Shown here one piece after another: positions 7,112 to 15,135 of a DNA stretch of 64,000 nucleotides. Numbering within the stretch: the stretch's first letter is position 1; every line of letters begins with the position of its first letter. A program made the position numbers and the translations under genes. A model generated the notes under the pieces. It had not been told where the DNA came from, did not search any database, and was given only the letters and a program-made list of their open reading frames with translations. Source of the DNA: Amycolatopsis thermophila (GTDB lineage: Bacteria; Actinomycetota; Actinomycetes; Mycobacteriales; Pseudonocardiaceae). The stretch lies in contig NZ_JAUSUT010000001.1 of assembly GCF_030814215.1 (NCBI RefSeq), forward strand, positions 5,642,001 to 5,706,000. Reading direction: 5' to 3'.

Positions 7112-8554
7112 TCAGAAGAGATCGAAGTACTCACGGTGCTCCCAGTCGGTGACGGTCCGTTCGAACCGGGCGATCTCAGCTCGCTTGAGCGCGGCGTAGT
7201 ACGCGACGAACCGCGCGCCCATGGCCCTGGTCAGCCCGGTGTCGGCTTCGAGGGCGTCGACGGCCTCGCGGAGGTTGACCGGCAACCGCCCGGCCTCGGT
7301 GGTGTAGGGGTCGTCGGCCGACGGCACCAGGGGCAGCTTCGCCGCGATGCCCTCCAGGCCGGAGTGCAGCTGCGAGGCCATGTACAGGTACGGGTTGGCC
7401 GCCGACTCGCCGATCCGGTTCTCCACGTGCGTGGTGCCGTCCTCGGCGGAGCCGACCAGCCGGATCATCGCACCCCGGTTGTCGCGCGCCCACGCGATCC
7501 GGTCCGGCGCCATGGAGTAGGGCTGGAACCGCTTGTACCCGTTGATCGTCGGGTTGGCGAACACGCAGGCCGCGCTCGCGTGGGCCAGCTGTCCGGCGAT
7601 GAACTGCCCGCCGACGGGGGAGATCGGGCCCTCTCCGTCGGCGGGCACGAACAGGTTGCGCCCGGGGTCGGCCCCCGCACTGAGCAGGCTCTGGTGCAGG
7701 TGCCAGCCGCTGGACTTGCTGTCCGGAATCTGCGGGCGGCACATGAAGGTGGCGTGGTAACCGCTTCGCCGGGCCACCTGTTTGATCGTGCTGCGCAGCA
7801 GGACCATGGCGTCGGCGGAGGCGAGCCCGAGCGCGGGATCGAGGGTGACCTCGAGCTGGTTGGCGCCGTACTCGACCTCGACGCTGCGCAACTCGATCCC
7901 CATGGCCTCCAGCACCTCCCGGATCCGTCGGGTTGCCGGTTCGACCTCGTCACCGCGGTCCTCGGCGAGCAGCTGGTTGCCCTGGTTGATCGGCTCCACC
8001 GGGGTCGGATGGGTCCCTCGGCCGATGCCGTCGGCGTTCGGGAAGTGCTCCGCCCGCCGGTAGAGGTGGAACTCGATCTCGAGCCCGGTCAGGTAGCCGT
8101 ACCCGGCGGCGGTGGCGCGGTCGAGGGCGTTGCGGAACACACCGCGGCTGCAGAACGGCACCTGCTCGCCGTTGGCGAACCGCAGGTCGCACAAGACCCG
8201 GGCGGTTCCCCCCGCCCACGGAACCAGGTGGAACGTGGTCGGATCCGGGACCATCACGATGTCGGCGGCACCGGCCATCTCCGCCACGCCGAGCCCGGCG
8301 TCGGGGTTGAACGCGGAGAACACGGTCGTGCCCGACGTGTCCTTCGACAGCAGGGTCGACACGCAGCTGATGCCGCCGCGGAACACCGCAGCCAGCCCGG
8401 ATGCGGGGATGGTCTTGCCCCGCAGCAGCCCGTGCTGGTCGACGAACGAGACGCGGACGGACCGCAGACCTTCGTCCTGGACCCGGGCGAGGACGGCGCG
8501 CGCCGCCTCCTTCTGTTCTTCGGTCCAGAGACCGAACTTCTCGATGAATCCCAT
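7112..8554 (-). CDS. Glutamine synthetase-like gamma-glutamyl ligase
   Basis: Glutamine synthetase fold, 480 residues. Metal and ATP residues are present: GLEIEFH near 157-163, VEVEYGANQLEVTLDP near 225-240, SGWHLHQSL near 282-290, and ENRIGESAANPYLYMA near 379. It is shorter and more divergent than housekeeping GlnA and lacks the adenylylation loop motif that I can recognise. Relatives include the gamma-glutamylanilide synthase AtdA1/TdnQ and the gamma-glutamylpolyamine ligases GlnA3/PuuA. The Rieske gene 11 bp upstream and the reductase and amidotransferase downstream favour an arylamine substrate. The ligase class is firm and the substrate is inferred. Confidence 0.85.
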   Translation of the reverse strand: MGFIEKFGLWTEEQKEAARAVLARVQDEGLRSVRVSFVDQHGLLRGKTIPASGLAAVFRGGISCVSTLLSKDTSGTTVFSAFNPDAGLGVAEMAGAADIVMVPDPTTFHLVPWAGGTARVLCDLRFANGEQVPFCSRGVFRNALDRATAAGYGYLTGLEIEFHLYRRAEHFPNADGIGRGTHPTPVEPINQGNQLLAEDRGDEVEPATRRIREVLEAMGIELRSVEVEYGANQLEVTLDPALGLASADAMVLLRSTIKQVARRSGYHATFMCRPQIPDSKSSGWHLHQSLLSAGADPGRNLFVPADGEGPISPVGGQFIAGQLAHASAACVFANPTINGYKRFQPYSMAPDRIAWARDNRGAMIRLVGSAEDGTTHVENRIGESAANPYLYMASQLHSGLEGIAAKLPLVPSADDPYTTEAGRLPVNLREAVDALEADTGLTRAMGARFVAYYAALKRAEIARFERTVTDWEHREYFDLF

Positions 8555-8564
8555 CGCGGCCGCC

Positions 8565-9986
8565 TCAGCCGTCCGAGCGGTCGTAGGCGTCGGGCGACTG
8601 CGACCGGTCGGGTTCGATCTCCGACCCCGGGACGCCGGCGGGTCCGGTCACGAGCGCGGCGCGCAGCTTCCAGGCCCAGGGGCTCGCCTTGCGCAGGTCG
8701 GCGATCGCCTGCGCCCAGTACTGCTCCCACTCCCCGGTGGGGCCGATGCCGTCGAGCGGGATCGGGCCGCGGCTCTCCACGTCCGCGGTGTCCTTGAGCA
8801 GGATCTCGGGGTCGCCGCCCTCGGCGACGGTGTCGATGGCCTGGAGCGCCATGCGGCGGTAGGTCACGATCGCCCGGTCGGAGCGGGACAGGTGCTCGCG
8901 GCTGCGGTCGTAGATGTAGCCCTGTCCCTCGACCGCCATCTGGTCGTGCACGTTGATGTCCCGGCCGAGCCCGGTGTAGGTCTGGGTGCGCTGTTCGGTG
9001 TAGTCGAACTGGTAGTTGTTCGCGCGGTTGCGCACCGGCTTGTAGTCGGGAAGGGTGATGCCCTCCAGGCGCTGGGCGCGCATGGTGGCCTTGTCCACCG
9101 GTTCGTCGAGGCTGGTGAACATCGCGTACCAGTAGCACGAGACGTCGTCGATCGGGACGTGCCACTGCGTGATCGACATCGTCGCGCTCAGTGGGATTGT
9201 GATGCCGTGCGGGAAGACCTGGTGCGTGATCCGCACGTGGGTGGACGAACCGTCGAGGCCGTCCTTGTCCAGCTTGCGCAGCGCCACGATCCGCTGGCCG
9301 TACTCGGTGCGCGCGTTGAGGATCTCGGGCCTGCCGTACTCGCGCAGGATCTTGGTCATCGGCAGGTCGGTGCCGAGCGAGGTGTTGCGGAACTGCTTGC
9401 CGTAGGCCTCGCCGGTGTCCTCGTCCTGCTCGAAGCGGTGCAGGTAGGAGGCGTGCGCGGGGTCGATGCCAACCTCCAGGGCTTGGAGCCAGTTGCAGTC
9501 CAGGTATCCCTTGAACGCGAAGGTGTACTCCTCCGGGGCGACGAAGCAGTCCAAGGCGGGGAGGTTGGGGGGTTCACCCTCGCCGAGGTAGGCCCACACG
9601 ATCCCGTTGCACTCCCGCACCGGGTAGGAGCGAATCCTCACCTTCGTCTTGAGCTTGCTGTCCGCGGGCTCGGCGGGGGTGTCCAAACAGGACCCACCGG
9701 CGCCGAAGAGCCAGCCGTGGAAGTAGCAGCGGAGGCCGCCGTCCTCCAGGCGCCCCAGCGACAGGTCGGCGCCGCGGTGGGCGCAACGCCGGTCGATGAG
9801 CCCGATCGTGCCGTCGTCGTTGCGGAACAGCACCAGATCCTCACCCAGGATCCGGACCGGCACCACGGGCCGCTCGGTGTCGAGCTCCTCCGACAGTGCC
9901 ACCGGTTGCCAGTACAGGCGCATCCAGGCACCACCAGGGGTGCCGGGACCGGTCTCGGTCAGCTTCCGGTTGTCCTCCGCGCGCAT
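8565..9986 (-). CDS. Rieske non-haem iron oxygenase, alpha subunit (phthalate dioxygenase type)
   Basis: Ring-hydroxylating or demethylating oxygenase, 473 residues. The Rieske cluster ligands are Cys68, His70, Cys87 and His90 in CAH and CYFH motifs; the mononuclear iron facial triad begins with Asp175, His178 and His183 in DPAHASYLH. The N-terminal RLYWQPVAL is typical of the alpha-only phthalate/vanillate group, and indeed no beta-subunit gene is near. ATG 9986 follows GAGGAG. It is the first gene of an operon with the ligase, reductase, amidotransferase, AAHS transporter and cupin. The likely role is dioxygenation of an amino-aromatic acid or its gamma-glutamyl adduct. Confidence 0.88.
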   Translation of the reverse strand: MRAEDNRKLTETGPGTPGGAWMRLYWQPVALSEELDTERPVVPVRILGEDLVLFRNDDGTIGLIDRRCAHRGADLSLGRLEDGGLRCYFHGWLFGAGGSCLDTPAEPADSKLKTKVRIRSYPVRECNGIVWAYLGEGEPPNLPALDCFVAPEEYTFAFKGYLDCNWLQALEVGIDPAHASYLHRFEQDEDTGEAYGKQFRNTSLGTDLPMTKILREYGRPEILNARTEYGQRIVALRKLDKDGLDGSSTHVRITHQVFPHGITIPLSATMSITQWHVPIDDVSCYWYAMFTSLDEPVDKATMRAQRLEGITLPDYKPVRNRANNYQFDYTEQRTQTYTGLGRDINVHDQMAVEGQGYIYDRSREHLSRSDRAIVTYRRMALQAIDTVAEGGDPEILLKDTADVESRGPIPLDGIGPTGEWEQYWAQAIADLRKASPWAWKLRAALVTGPAGVPGSEIEPDRSQSPDAYDRSDG

Positions 9987-10023
9987 GACAGCGTTCTCCT
10001 CATCGACGACATCGCCGCTAATC

Positions 10024-10050
10024 TGTTCAATTAACGAACACATGGTTCGT
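10024..10050. promoter_or_regulatory. Triple half-site operator of the IclR/PcaU type
   Basis: TGTTCA (10024), CGAACA (10035) and GTTCGT (10045) form a palindrome, TGTTCA-N5-CGAACA, plus a third half-site about 10 bp further on. That three-repeat arrangement is the known binding pattern of PcaU and PobR, IclR-type regulators of aromatic catabolism. It lies just upstream of the Rieske gene. A second palindrome is at 10114-10130. Confidence 0.65.
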
Positions 10051-10113
10051 ATGCGGACACTGTAAGCAGGCCCTGTCGTACCCCACAAGAGCGCGAGGAC
10101 GATTTGTTACGCT

Positions 10114-10130
10114 TGTTCGGTAGTCGAACA
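10114..10130. promoter_or_regulatory. Palindrome TGTTCG-N5-CGAACA before the IclR gene
   Basis: A perfect 6-bp inverted repeat directly abutting the GGAGG ribosome-binding site of the IclR gene. It shares its core with the operator at 10024, so autoregulation by occlusion is likely. Confidence 0.65.
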
Positions 10131-10140
10131 GGAGGCCACC

Positions 10141-10938
10141 GTGGCGAAGCTGAACTCCCGTGACGAAGCGCGCCGCGCGACCCGCGAGGTGGAGGCCAGC
10201 AGCCGCGCCGACTACTCGGAAGCGCTCGAGCGGGGCCTGCTCGTGCTCACTGCGTTCGAGGAGGGCGAGGAGCGCCTGACGCAGGCGCAGCTCGCGCGCA
10301 AACTGGGCCTCCCGCGCGCGACCGTCCGCCGGGCGCTGCTGACTCTCGCTCACCTGGGGTACGTCGTTGCCGAGGACCGCGCCTACCGCCTGGCGCCGAA
10401 GGTTCTTACCCTCGCCTCGGGCTACCTCACGACCAACCCGGTCAGCCGCGTGCTGCAGCCGGTGTGCGACGCGCTCGCCGAGGACTTCCAGGCCTCCTGC
10501 ACCGCCGCGGTCCTCGACGGCCCGGTGGCCGTGATGATCGCCAGGGCGCTCCCGCGCCAGTCGCTGGCGATCGGCCAGGGCATCGGGTTCCAGGTGCCTG
10601 CCGCGCGGTCGGCACTGGGTCGGGTGCTCCTGGCCGGCGTGGAGGGTGAACGACGGCGCCGCCACCTGCTGGGCGACGAAATGCTGGACGAGGAGTCCAT
10701 GATCCAGCTCGAGGACACCCTGTCGCAGGTTGCGACACAGGGTTACGCCTACGTGGCCCACGAGGTCGAAGCGGGTTTTCACTCGGTCGCGGTGCCGTTG
10801 CGGCGCTGGGACGACACGCTGATCGCCGCGTTGAACGTCGGCGCGAGCGTCGAGCGGCTCAGTCGGGACGAGATGCTCGACCGCGTGCTGCCGGCGCTCC
10901 AGGCGACCGCGCGGAAGCTCCAGCCGCAGCTCGTGTGA
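10141..10938 (+). CDS. IclR family regulator (PcaU/PobR-like)
   Basis: IclR-type regulator of 265 residues, starting at GTG after a GGAGG site. The winged helix lies near residues 30-90 with LTQAQLARKLGLPRATVRRALLTL. The C-terminal effector domain contains FHSVAVPLRRWDDTLIAALNVG, as in beta-ketoadipate regulators PcaR, PcaU and PobR. It is divergent from the Rieske operon and flanked by two TGTTCR-N5-CGAACA palindromes, so it probably controls that operon and itself in response to an aromatic acid such as protocatechuate. Confidence 0.9.
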   Translation: MAKLNSRDEARRATREVEASSRADYSEALERGLLVLTAFEEGEERLTQAQLARKLGLPRATVRRALLTLAHLGYVVAEDRAYRLAPKVLTLASGYLTTNPVSRVLQPVCDALAEDFQASCTAAVLDGPVAVMIARALPRQSLAIGQGIGFQVPAARSALGRVLLAGVEGERRRRHLLGDEMLDEESMIQLEDTLSQVATQGYAYVAHEVEAGFHSVAVPLRRWDDTLIAALNVGASVERLSRDEMLDRVLPALQATARKLQPQLV

Positions 10939-11004
10939 CCACGGGCGGGCCGAACCCGGCGAACCACCTGGAACCATTGCCGCCACCTATCACGTGACCG
11001 TTAC

Positions 11005-11042
11005 GTTTCAACACTTGACTGTAACGTAATTTGGGGCATATC
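11005..11042 (+). promoter_or_regulatory. Promoter and operator of the MFS gene
   Basis: GTTTCA-N9-TGTAAC (11005-11025) is the fourth copy of the island operator. TTGACT (11015-11020) and CATATC (11037-11042) are the matching -35 and -10 elements with a 16-bp spacer. The right half and flank, TTGACTGTAACGTAA, are identical to the nitroreductase promoter, which argues for co-regulation. The gene starts about 100 bp downstream. Confidence 0.68.
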
Positions 11043-11145
11043 GTCCCGGCCCACGATTACTTCCCGCCGCGCGGGCACTCCGCGCGCCACCCCATCACCG
11101 CGACGGAAACCGGAAACGGCTGTCGCCGCATCGAAGGGAATCCCC

Positions 11146-12486
11146 GTGAAGACAACGAAAAGCCGGCAGAGATCCCTCACCCCGCCCGAGGCGGCGGAGC
11201 GCCGCTACCGGCCGTTCATGGCCTGGTCCGTGCTGATCCTGCTGACCGTCTTCATGGTCCTCAACTTCGCCGACCGCATCTCCCTCGCGCTCGCCGCGCA
11301 ACCCTTGATCAAGGAACTGCACCTGTCGGCATCGCAGTTCGGGCTCATCAGCAGTTCGTTCTACTTCCTCTACAGCCTCAGCGCCGTCGGGATCGGGTTC
11401 CTCGCGACGCGTCACATCCCCTTGAAGTGGCTGCTGTTCGTGATGTCGCTGTTGTGGGCGGCCACCCAGCTGCCCGTGTTCATGTTCGCCGGCGGGGGGA
11501 TGCTGCTCGGCACCCGGGTCGGACTGGGCGCGGCCGAGGGGCCGGCGACCGCTGTGGCGAACTCCACGGCCTACAGCTGGTTCCCGCCGCACCGCCGTGG
11601 TCTGCCGACCGCGATGCTGACCTCGGGTGCGTCCGTCGCCAAACTCGTCGCCGCGCCGCTGCTCACCCTGCTGATCGTGCACCAGGGCTGGCGGTCGGCG
11701 TTCCTCGCGCTGGGCATCGCCGCGCTGGTGTGGTGCGCGATCTGGCTCCTGGTCGGGCGCACCGGCCCGTACCTGCCCGTCCCAGCGGCACCGTCGGTGG
11801 TCCGGGAAAACCGGGCGGCCCGCCGGGGCACTTTCCTCGCCGTCGCGACGAGCCGGACCTTCATCGTCCTCCTGCTCGCGACCTACCCGATGTACGCGCT
11901 CATCTCGGTGATCCTCAGCTGGCTGCCGTCCTATTTGGAGGCGGGCCTCGGCTTCTCCCCGCTCACCTCCGGCGTTCTGTTCGGGCTGCCGAGCATCATC
12001 GGCATGGTGTTCATGCTCGGCGCCGGCTGGATCACCGACCGGCTGCTCGCGGCCGGGGTGCCGGCCCGGGTGGCGCGCGGGCTGGTGCCTGCGTTGTCGC
12101 TGGCCCTCGGCGGGATCCTGCTGACCGTGCTCCCGCTGGCCGGGAGCCAGCGCTACCTGGCCTACGCGCTGCTCGTCGGCGGCTACTGCCTCACCCTGGT
12201 TGCGCAGCCGATCGTCTATGCGGCGATCGGCACGGCCGCCGCACCCTCCCAGCGGACCAGCGTCCTGAGCCTGTTCATCGCGCTGCAGAGCACATCCGGG
12301 ATCGTCGCACCGTGGGTGACCGGCGCGCTGGTGGACACTGCGGGCGACCGGATCAGCGGGTACAACACCGCGTTCCTGGTGCTCGGCGCGCTGATCGCCG
12401 TCGGAGGCCTGGTCGCCGCGCGCCTCGTCGACCCCGGGCGTGATGCCGCCCGGGAAGCGGTGATGCCCCCGGAGCCGGCCGGCTGA
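11146..12486 (+). CDS. MFS transporter (ACS/anion-cation symporter-like)
   Basis: Major facilitator of 446 residues with about 12 hydrophobic segments. The first helix region reads FMVLNFADRISLALAAQPL and the loop after it has LHLSASQFGLISSSFY, both typical of the anion:cation symporter branch that carries organic anions, including aromatic and hydroxy acids. It starts at GTG 11146 after AAGGGA. Its promoter has the same operator as the nitroreductase, so it is likely the uptake or efflux system for the nitroaromatic or a product. Substrate is not known. Confidence 0.85.
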   Translation: MKTTKSRQRSLTPPEAAERRYRPFMAWSVLILLTVFMVLNFADRISLALAAQPLIKELHLSASQFGLISSSFYFLYSLSAVGIGFLATRHIPLKWLLFVMSLLWAATQLPVFMFAGGGMLLGTRVGLGAAEGPATAVANSTAYSWFPPHRRGLPTAMLTSGASVAKLVAAPLLTLLIVHQGWRSAFLALGIAALVWCAIWLLVGRTGPYLPVPAAPSVVRENRAARRGTFLAVATSRTFIVLLLATYPMYALISVILSWLPSYLEAGLGFSPLTSGVLFGLPSIIGMVFMLGAGWITDRLLAAGVPARVARGLVPALSLALGGILLTVLPLAGSQRYLAYALLVGGYCLTLVAQPIVYAAIGTAAAPSQRTSVLSLFIALQSTSGIVAPWVTGALVDTAGDRISGYNTAFLVLGALIAVGGLVAARLVDPGRDAAREAVMPPEPAG

Positions 12487-12724
12487 GTGGGCCCCGCGGT
12501 GGCGGCCGGCGCCCGGGTGCCGAGCAGTTCGACCGGCTTGGCCGGATCGGTGAGCAGCCGGCCGCTCACCCGAGCAGCAACGCGACCGCCACCGCGATGG
12601 CGACGGTCAACAGCTCCCGGCGATCTTCCATCGCCGCGGGGCAACGAGCCGTCCTCGTCGGGTGGCTTGCTTTCCTCGGCCGGCTCCCCGAGACCGGCGG
12701 GCCTAGGCAGCGACGATGAGGATG
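12487..12724. other. Stretch with no recognisable gene
   Basis: No convincing gene here. Short open frames exist on both strands, but none has a recognisable family or a ribosome-binding site. It leads into the decayed permease gene and may include more of the same debris. Confidence 0.5.
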
Positions 12725-13179
12725 CCCCCGGACTATGGCGGCAAAGCTGCCTGCCGCCGCGCCCACCACGATGATCCGTCTGCCCGTGGTCGTTCGAGCC
12801 GCGTGTCGAGCCATTCCCCCGCCACGAGGCACCGAGGCTGAACATCCACGCTGCCCAGGACACCGAGGGAACGCCTTTCGCGATCAGCGACATCGTGTTG
12901 ACCAGCATCAGGTAAGCCTGCGCGGTCGGGATGAGTATCCCGCCGGCTCCGCCGTTCGGACAGGGCGTACGCCGAGACCATCGGGCGACCAGCGCCATGC
13001 TGCCGACGAGAATCAGCAGGAGCCCGGTGGGGGAGACGTGCAGCACGAAGGCGCCCAGCGGGATCGTGGCGACGGCGGGGCCGCGAGCGTGGCGACCGCA
13101 CGCCAGTCCGTGTCCCGCCAGGTTCTGGCGAGCACGACGGAGCACAACAGCAGCGACAGCGCGTTCGCCACGGTCGGAC
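12725..13179 (-). pseudogene. TauE/SafE-type permease remnant
   Basis: Three reading frames on the minus strand together give pieces of a TauE/SafE sulfite exporter-like permease: VANALSLLLCSVVLARTW, then IPLGAFVLHVSPTGLLLILV, then ILIPTAQAYLMLVNTMSLIA, and near the end RRIIVVGAAAGSFAAI. The frame changes between the pieces, and the N-terminal half is gone at the junction with the recombinase remnant near 13175. This is a decayed gene cut by an insertion or deletion. Confidence 0.55.
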
Positions 13180-13939
13180 ACGTGATCCGGTTCCGCCGGT
13201 CCAAGCCTGAGCGGATCGTGCGGTCACGTAGGCCTGCGCATCCGGAGATCGTGTCGGTGGAGACGTTCACGCAGGCGCAGTTGCGTCGGCGTTCCCGGTC
13301 CGCCGGTGGGATGCGGGAGATGGCGAGGCTCGAACGAACGCGCACCATCGGGACCAGGCCATATCTGCTCCGGGGGCTGGTTCGGTGTGGGCTGTGCAGC
13401 CGGAAGATGCAGGGGGCGCTGATCAGGAAGACGGACGTCTACTACCGCTGCCTCGCACGCACGCTGACGCCTGGTTCCGAGGCGCTGGCTGAACACCCCC
13501 GGACCGTCGACTTGCCGGAAGGCGACGTGGTCGCTGCGCTCAACACCTGGATCGGCGAGCTCTTCCGGCGGGAGAACATCGACCGAACCGCGCGGCGGAT
13601 GCCGAGACGCGGTTGAAGCGTCTCCAGGCCGCGGTGGAGGTGGCCGTTGATCCCGTGGCGTTGGTCGACGCGATCAATGAGGCCCAAGCCCAGCGGGCGG
13701 CCGCCAGAGCCGAGCTGAAAGGTGCGCCGGCCCCGGCGGCCGTGACCGACGCCGAGATACACGCCATGATCGACTCGCTCGGTGACGTGGGGGCAAAGCT
13801 GAAGGAAGCCGATCCAGGAGCGCTCACCCAGTTGTATGGCGAGCTCGGCGTAGGGCTCCTCTACGAACCAAAGGGGCGCACCGTGATTGCTACGGTGTCG
13901 CCCCGTGTGGTTAGCGCGTGTGTCCGAGGGGGGACTTGA
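13172..13939 (+). pseudogene. Large serine recombinase, 3' remnant with frameshift
   Basis: The C-terminal part of a large serine recombinase. Visible are the recombinase domain (HPEIVSVETFTQAQL), the zinc-ribbon region (YLLRGLVRCGLCSRKM followed by YYRC) and the C-terminal coiled region. The catalytic resolvase domain is absent. The frame shifts near 13600, after which ETRLKRLQAAVEVAVDPVAL continues in another frame to a stop at 13939, inside the tRNA-Leu gene. It is a relic of an integrated element. Confidence 0.8.
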
Positions 13940-14004
13940 ACCCCCACGCCCTTTACGGGCACTAGCACCTCAAGCTAGCGCGTCTGCCATTCCGCCACTC
14001 GGAC
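13921..14004 (-). tRNA. tRNA-Leu(GAG)
   Basis: Class-II tRNA of 84 bases. The 7-bp acceptor stem GTCCGAG/CTCGGAC pairs fully, the anticodon stem is CTAGC/GCTAG, and the 7-base loop TTGAGGT gives anticodon GAG. There is a long variable arm (CCCGTAAAGGGC region) and a T-arm with GGTTCAAGTCC. The CCA end is not encoded. The recombinase remnant ends inside its 3' end. Confidence 0.95.
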
Positions 14005-14205
14005 TTGCTCTTCTCTTGTGCGCACAAGAGTAGCCCATCCCCGCGGCGCCGTTCATGGGGGGTGGGTGACTCCGCGTGATCAACAGTGCGCTATAAGAGC
14101 GGCCGGTCACGCAGGGTGAGGCAGCTGAGCCGGCAACAGCGGCGAAGGTGACACCGTGACGGAAAATCGCCGGACACCGATGTGTCCGGCGGTTAGCGTG
14201 CGGGA

Positions 14206-15096
14206 GTGGATCTCGGAACGGACCGCAAGGCGCTGGCCGCCGCGGGGACAACGGTCATTCTCTGGGCGTCGGCCTTCGTGGGCATCCGGTCGGCCGGCGC
14301 GCACTTCGCCCCGGGGGCTCTCGCGCTCGGCAGGCTCGCCTCCGGCTCGGTGGCGCTGCTCGCCGTCCTGCTCATCCGGCGCGAAGGGCTGCCGAAGCGG
14401 GAGGCGTGGCCCGGGATCGTCACCTCCGGGGTGCTCTGGTTCGGCGGCTACATGGTCGTGCTGAACTGGGGTGAACAGCTGCTCGACGCGGGCACGGCGG
14501 CGATGCTGGTCAACGTCGGGCCCATCCTCGTCGCCCTGCTCGGGGGCTGGCTGCTCCGCGAGGGCTTCCCCCGGCGGCTGCTGGCGGGGCTCGCCGTGTC
14601 GTTCGCGGGCGCCGTCGTCGTGGGGCTGTCGATGTCCGGGCGGGGCGACGCACCCCTGCTGGGCGTGCTGTTGTGCCTGGTCGCGGCCATCACGTACGCC
14701 GCGGGAGTGGTCAGCCAGAAACCCGCGCTCAAGCACGCCTCCGCACTGCAGGTGACGACGTTCGGCTGCCTGGTCGGCACGGTCGCCTGCCTGCCGTTCT
14801 CCGGTCAGCTGGTCGCGGATCTCGCCGACGCACCCGCCCCGGCGACGCTGAGCATGCTCTACCTCGGGGTGTTCCCGACCGCGCTCGCGTTCACGACCTG
14901 GGCATACGCGCTGGCCCGGACCACGGCCGGCCGCATGGGGTCGACGACCTACGCGGTGCCGGCGATCGTCGTGGTGATGTCGTGGGCGGTGCTCGGCGAG
15001 GTGCCGGCGTGGTTGTCGCTGGCCGGCGGGGTGCTGTGCCTGGCGGGGGTCGCGGTGTCGCGGGCCCGCCGGAAACGGGAACCGGTGCTCACCTAG
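14206..15096 (+). CDS. EamA/DMT family transporter
   Basis: Drug/metabolite transporter of 296 residues with ten predicted membrane segments in two EamA repeats. The first repeat has VILWASAFVGIRSAG and the second includes YLGVFPTALAFTTWAYALAR, both characteristic. It starts at GTG 14206. A perfect 9-bp inverted repeat, CGCCGGACA/TGTCCGGCG (14168-14191), lies 14 bp before the start and may be an operator or 5' hairpin. It is an inner-membrane exporter of unknown metabolite. Confidence 0.9.
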   Translation: MDLGTDRKALAAAGTTVILWASAFVGIRSAGAHFAPGALALGRLASGSVALLAVLLIRREGLPKREAWPGIVTSGVLWFGGYMVVLNWGEQLLDAGTAAMLVNVGPILVALLGGWLLREGFPRRLLAGLAVSFAGAVVVGLSMSGRGDAPLLGVLLCLVAAITYAAGVVSQKPALKHASALQVTTFGCLVGTVACLPFSGQLVADLADAPAPATLSMLYLGVFPTALAFTTWAYALARTTAGRMGSTTYAVPAIVVVMSWAVLGEVPAWLSLAGGVLCLAGVAVSRARRKREPVLT

Positions 15097-15135
15097 CAAC
15101 GGTTGTGAAACGGTTCGGGGCGGGTATACGCCGGT

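Noticed and set aside
7112..8554. Housekeeping glutamine synthetase (glnA)
   Set aside because: The protein lacks the usual adenylylation-site region and sits in a Rieske oxygenase operon; a gamma-glutamyl ligase fits better.
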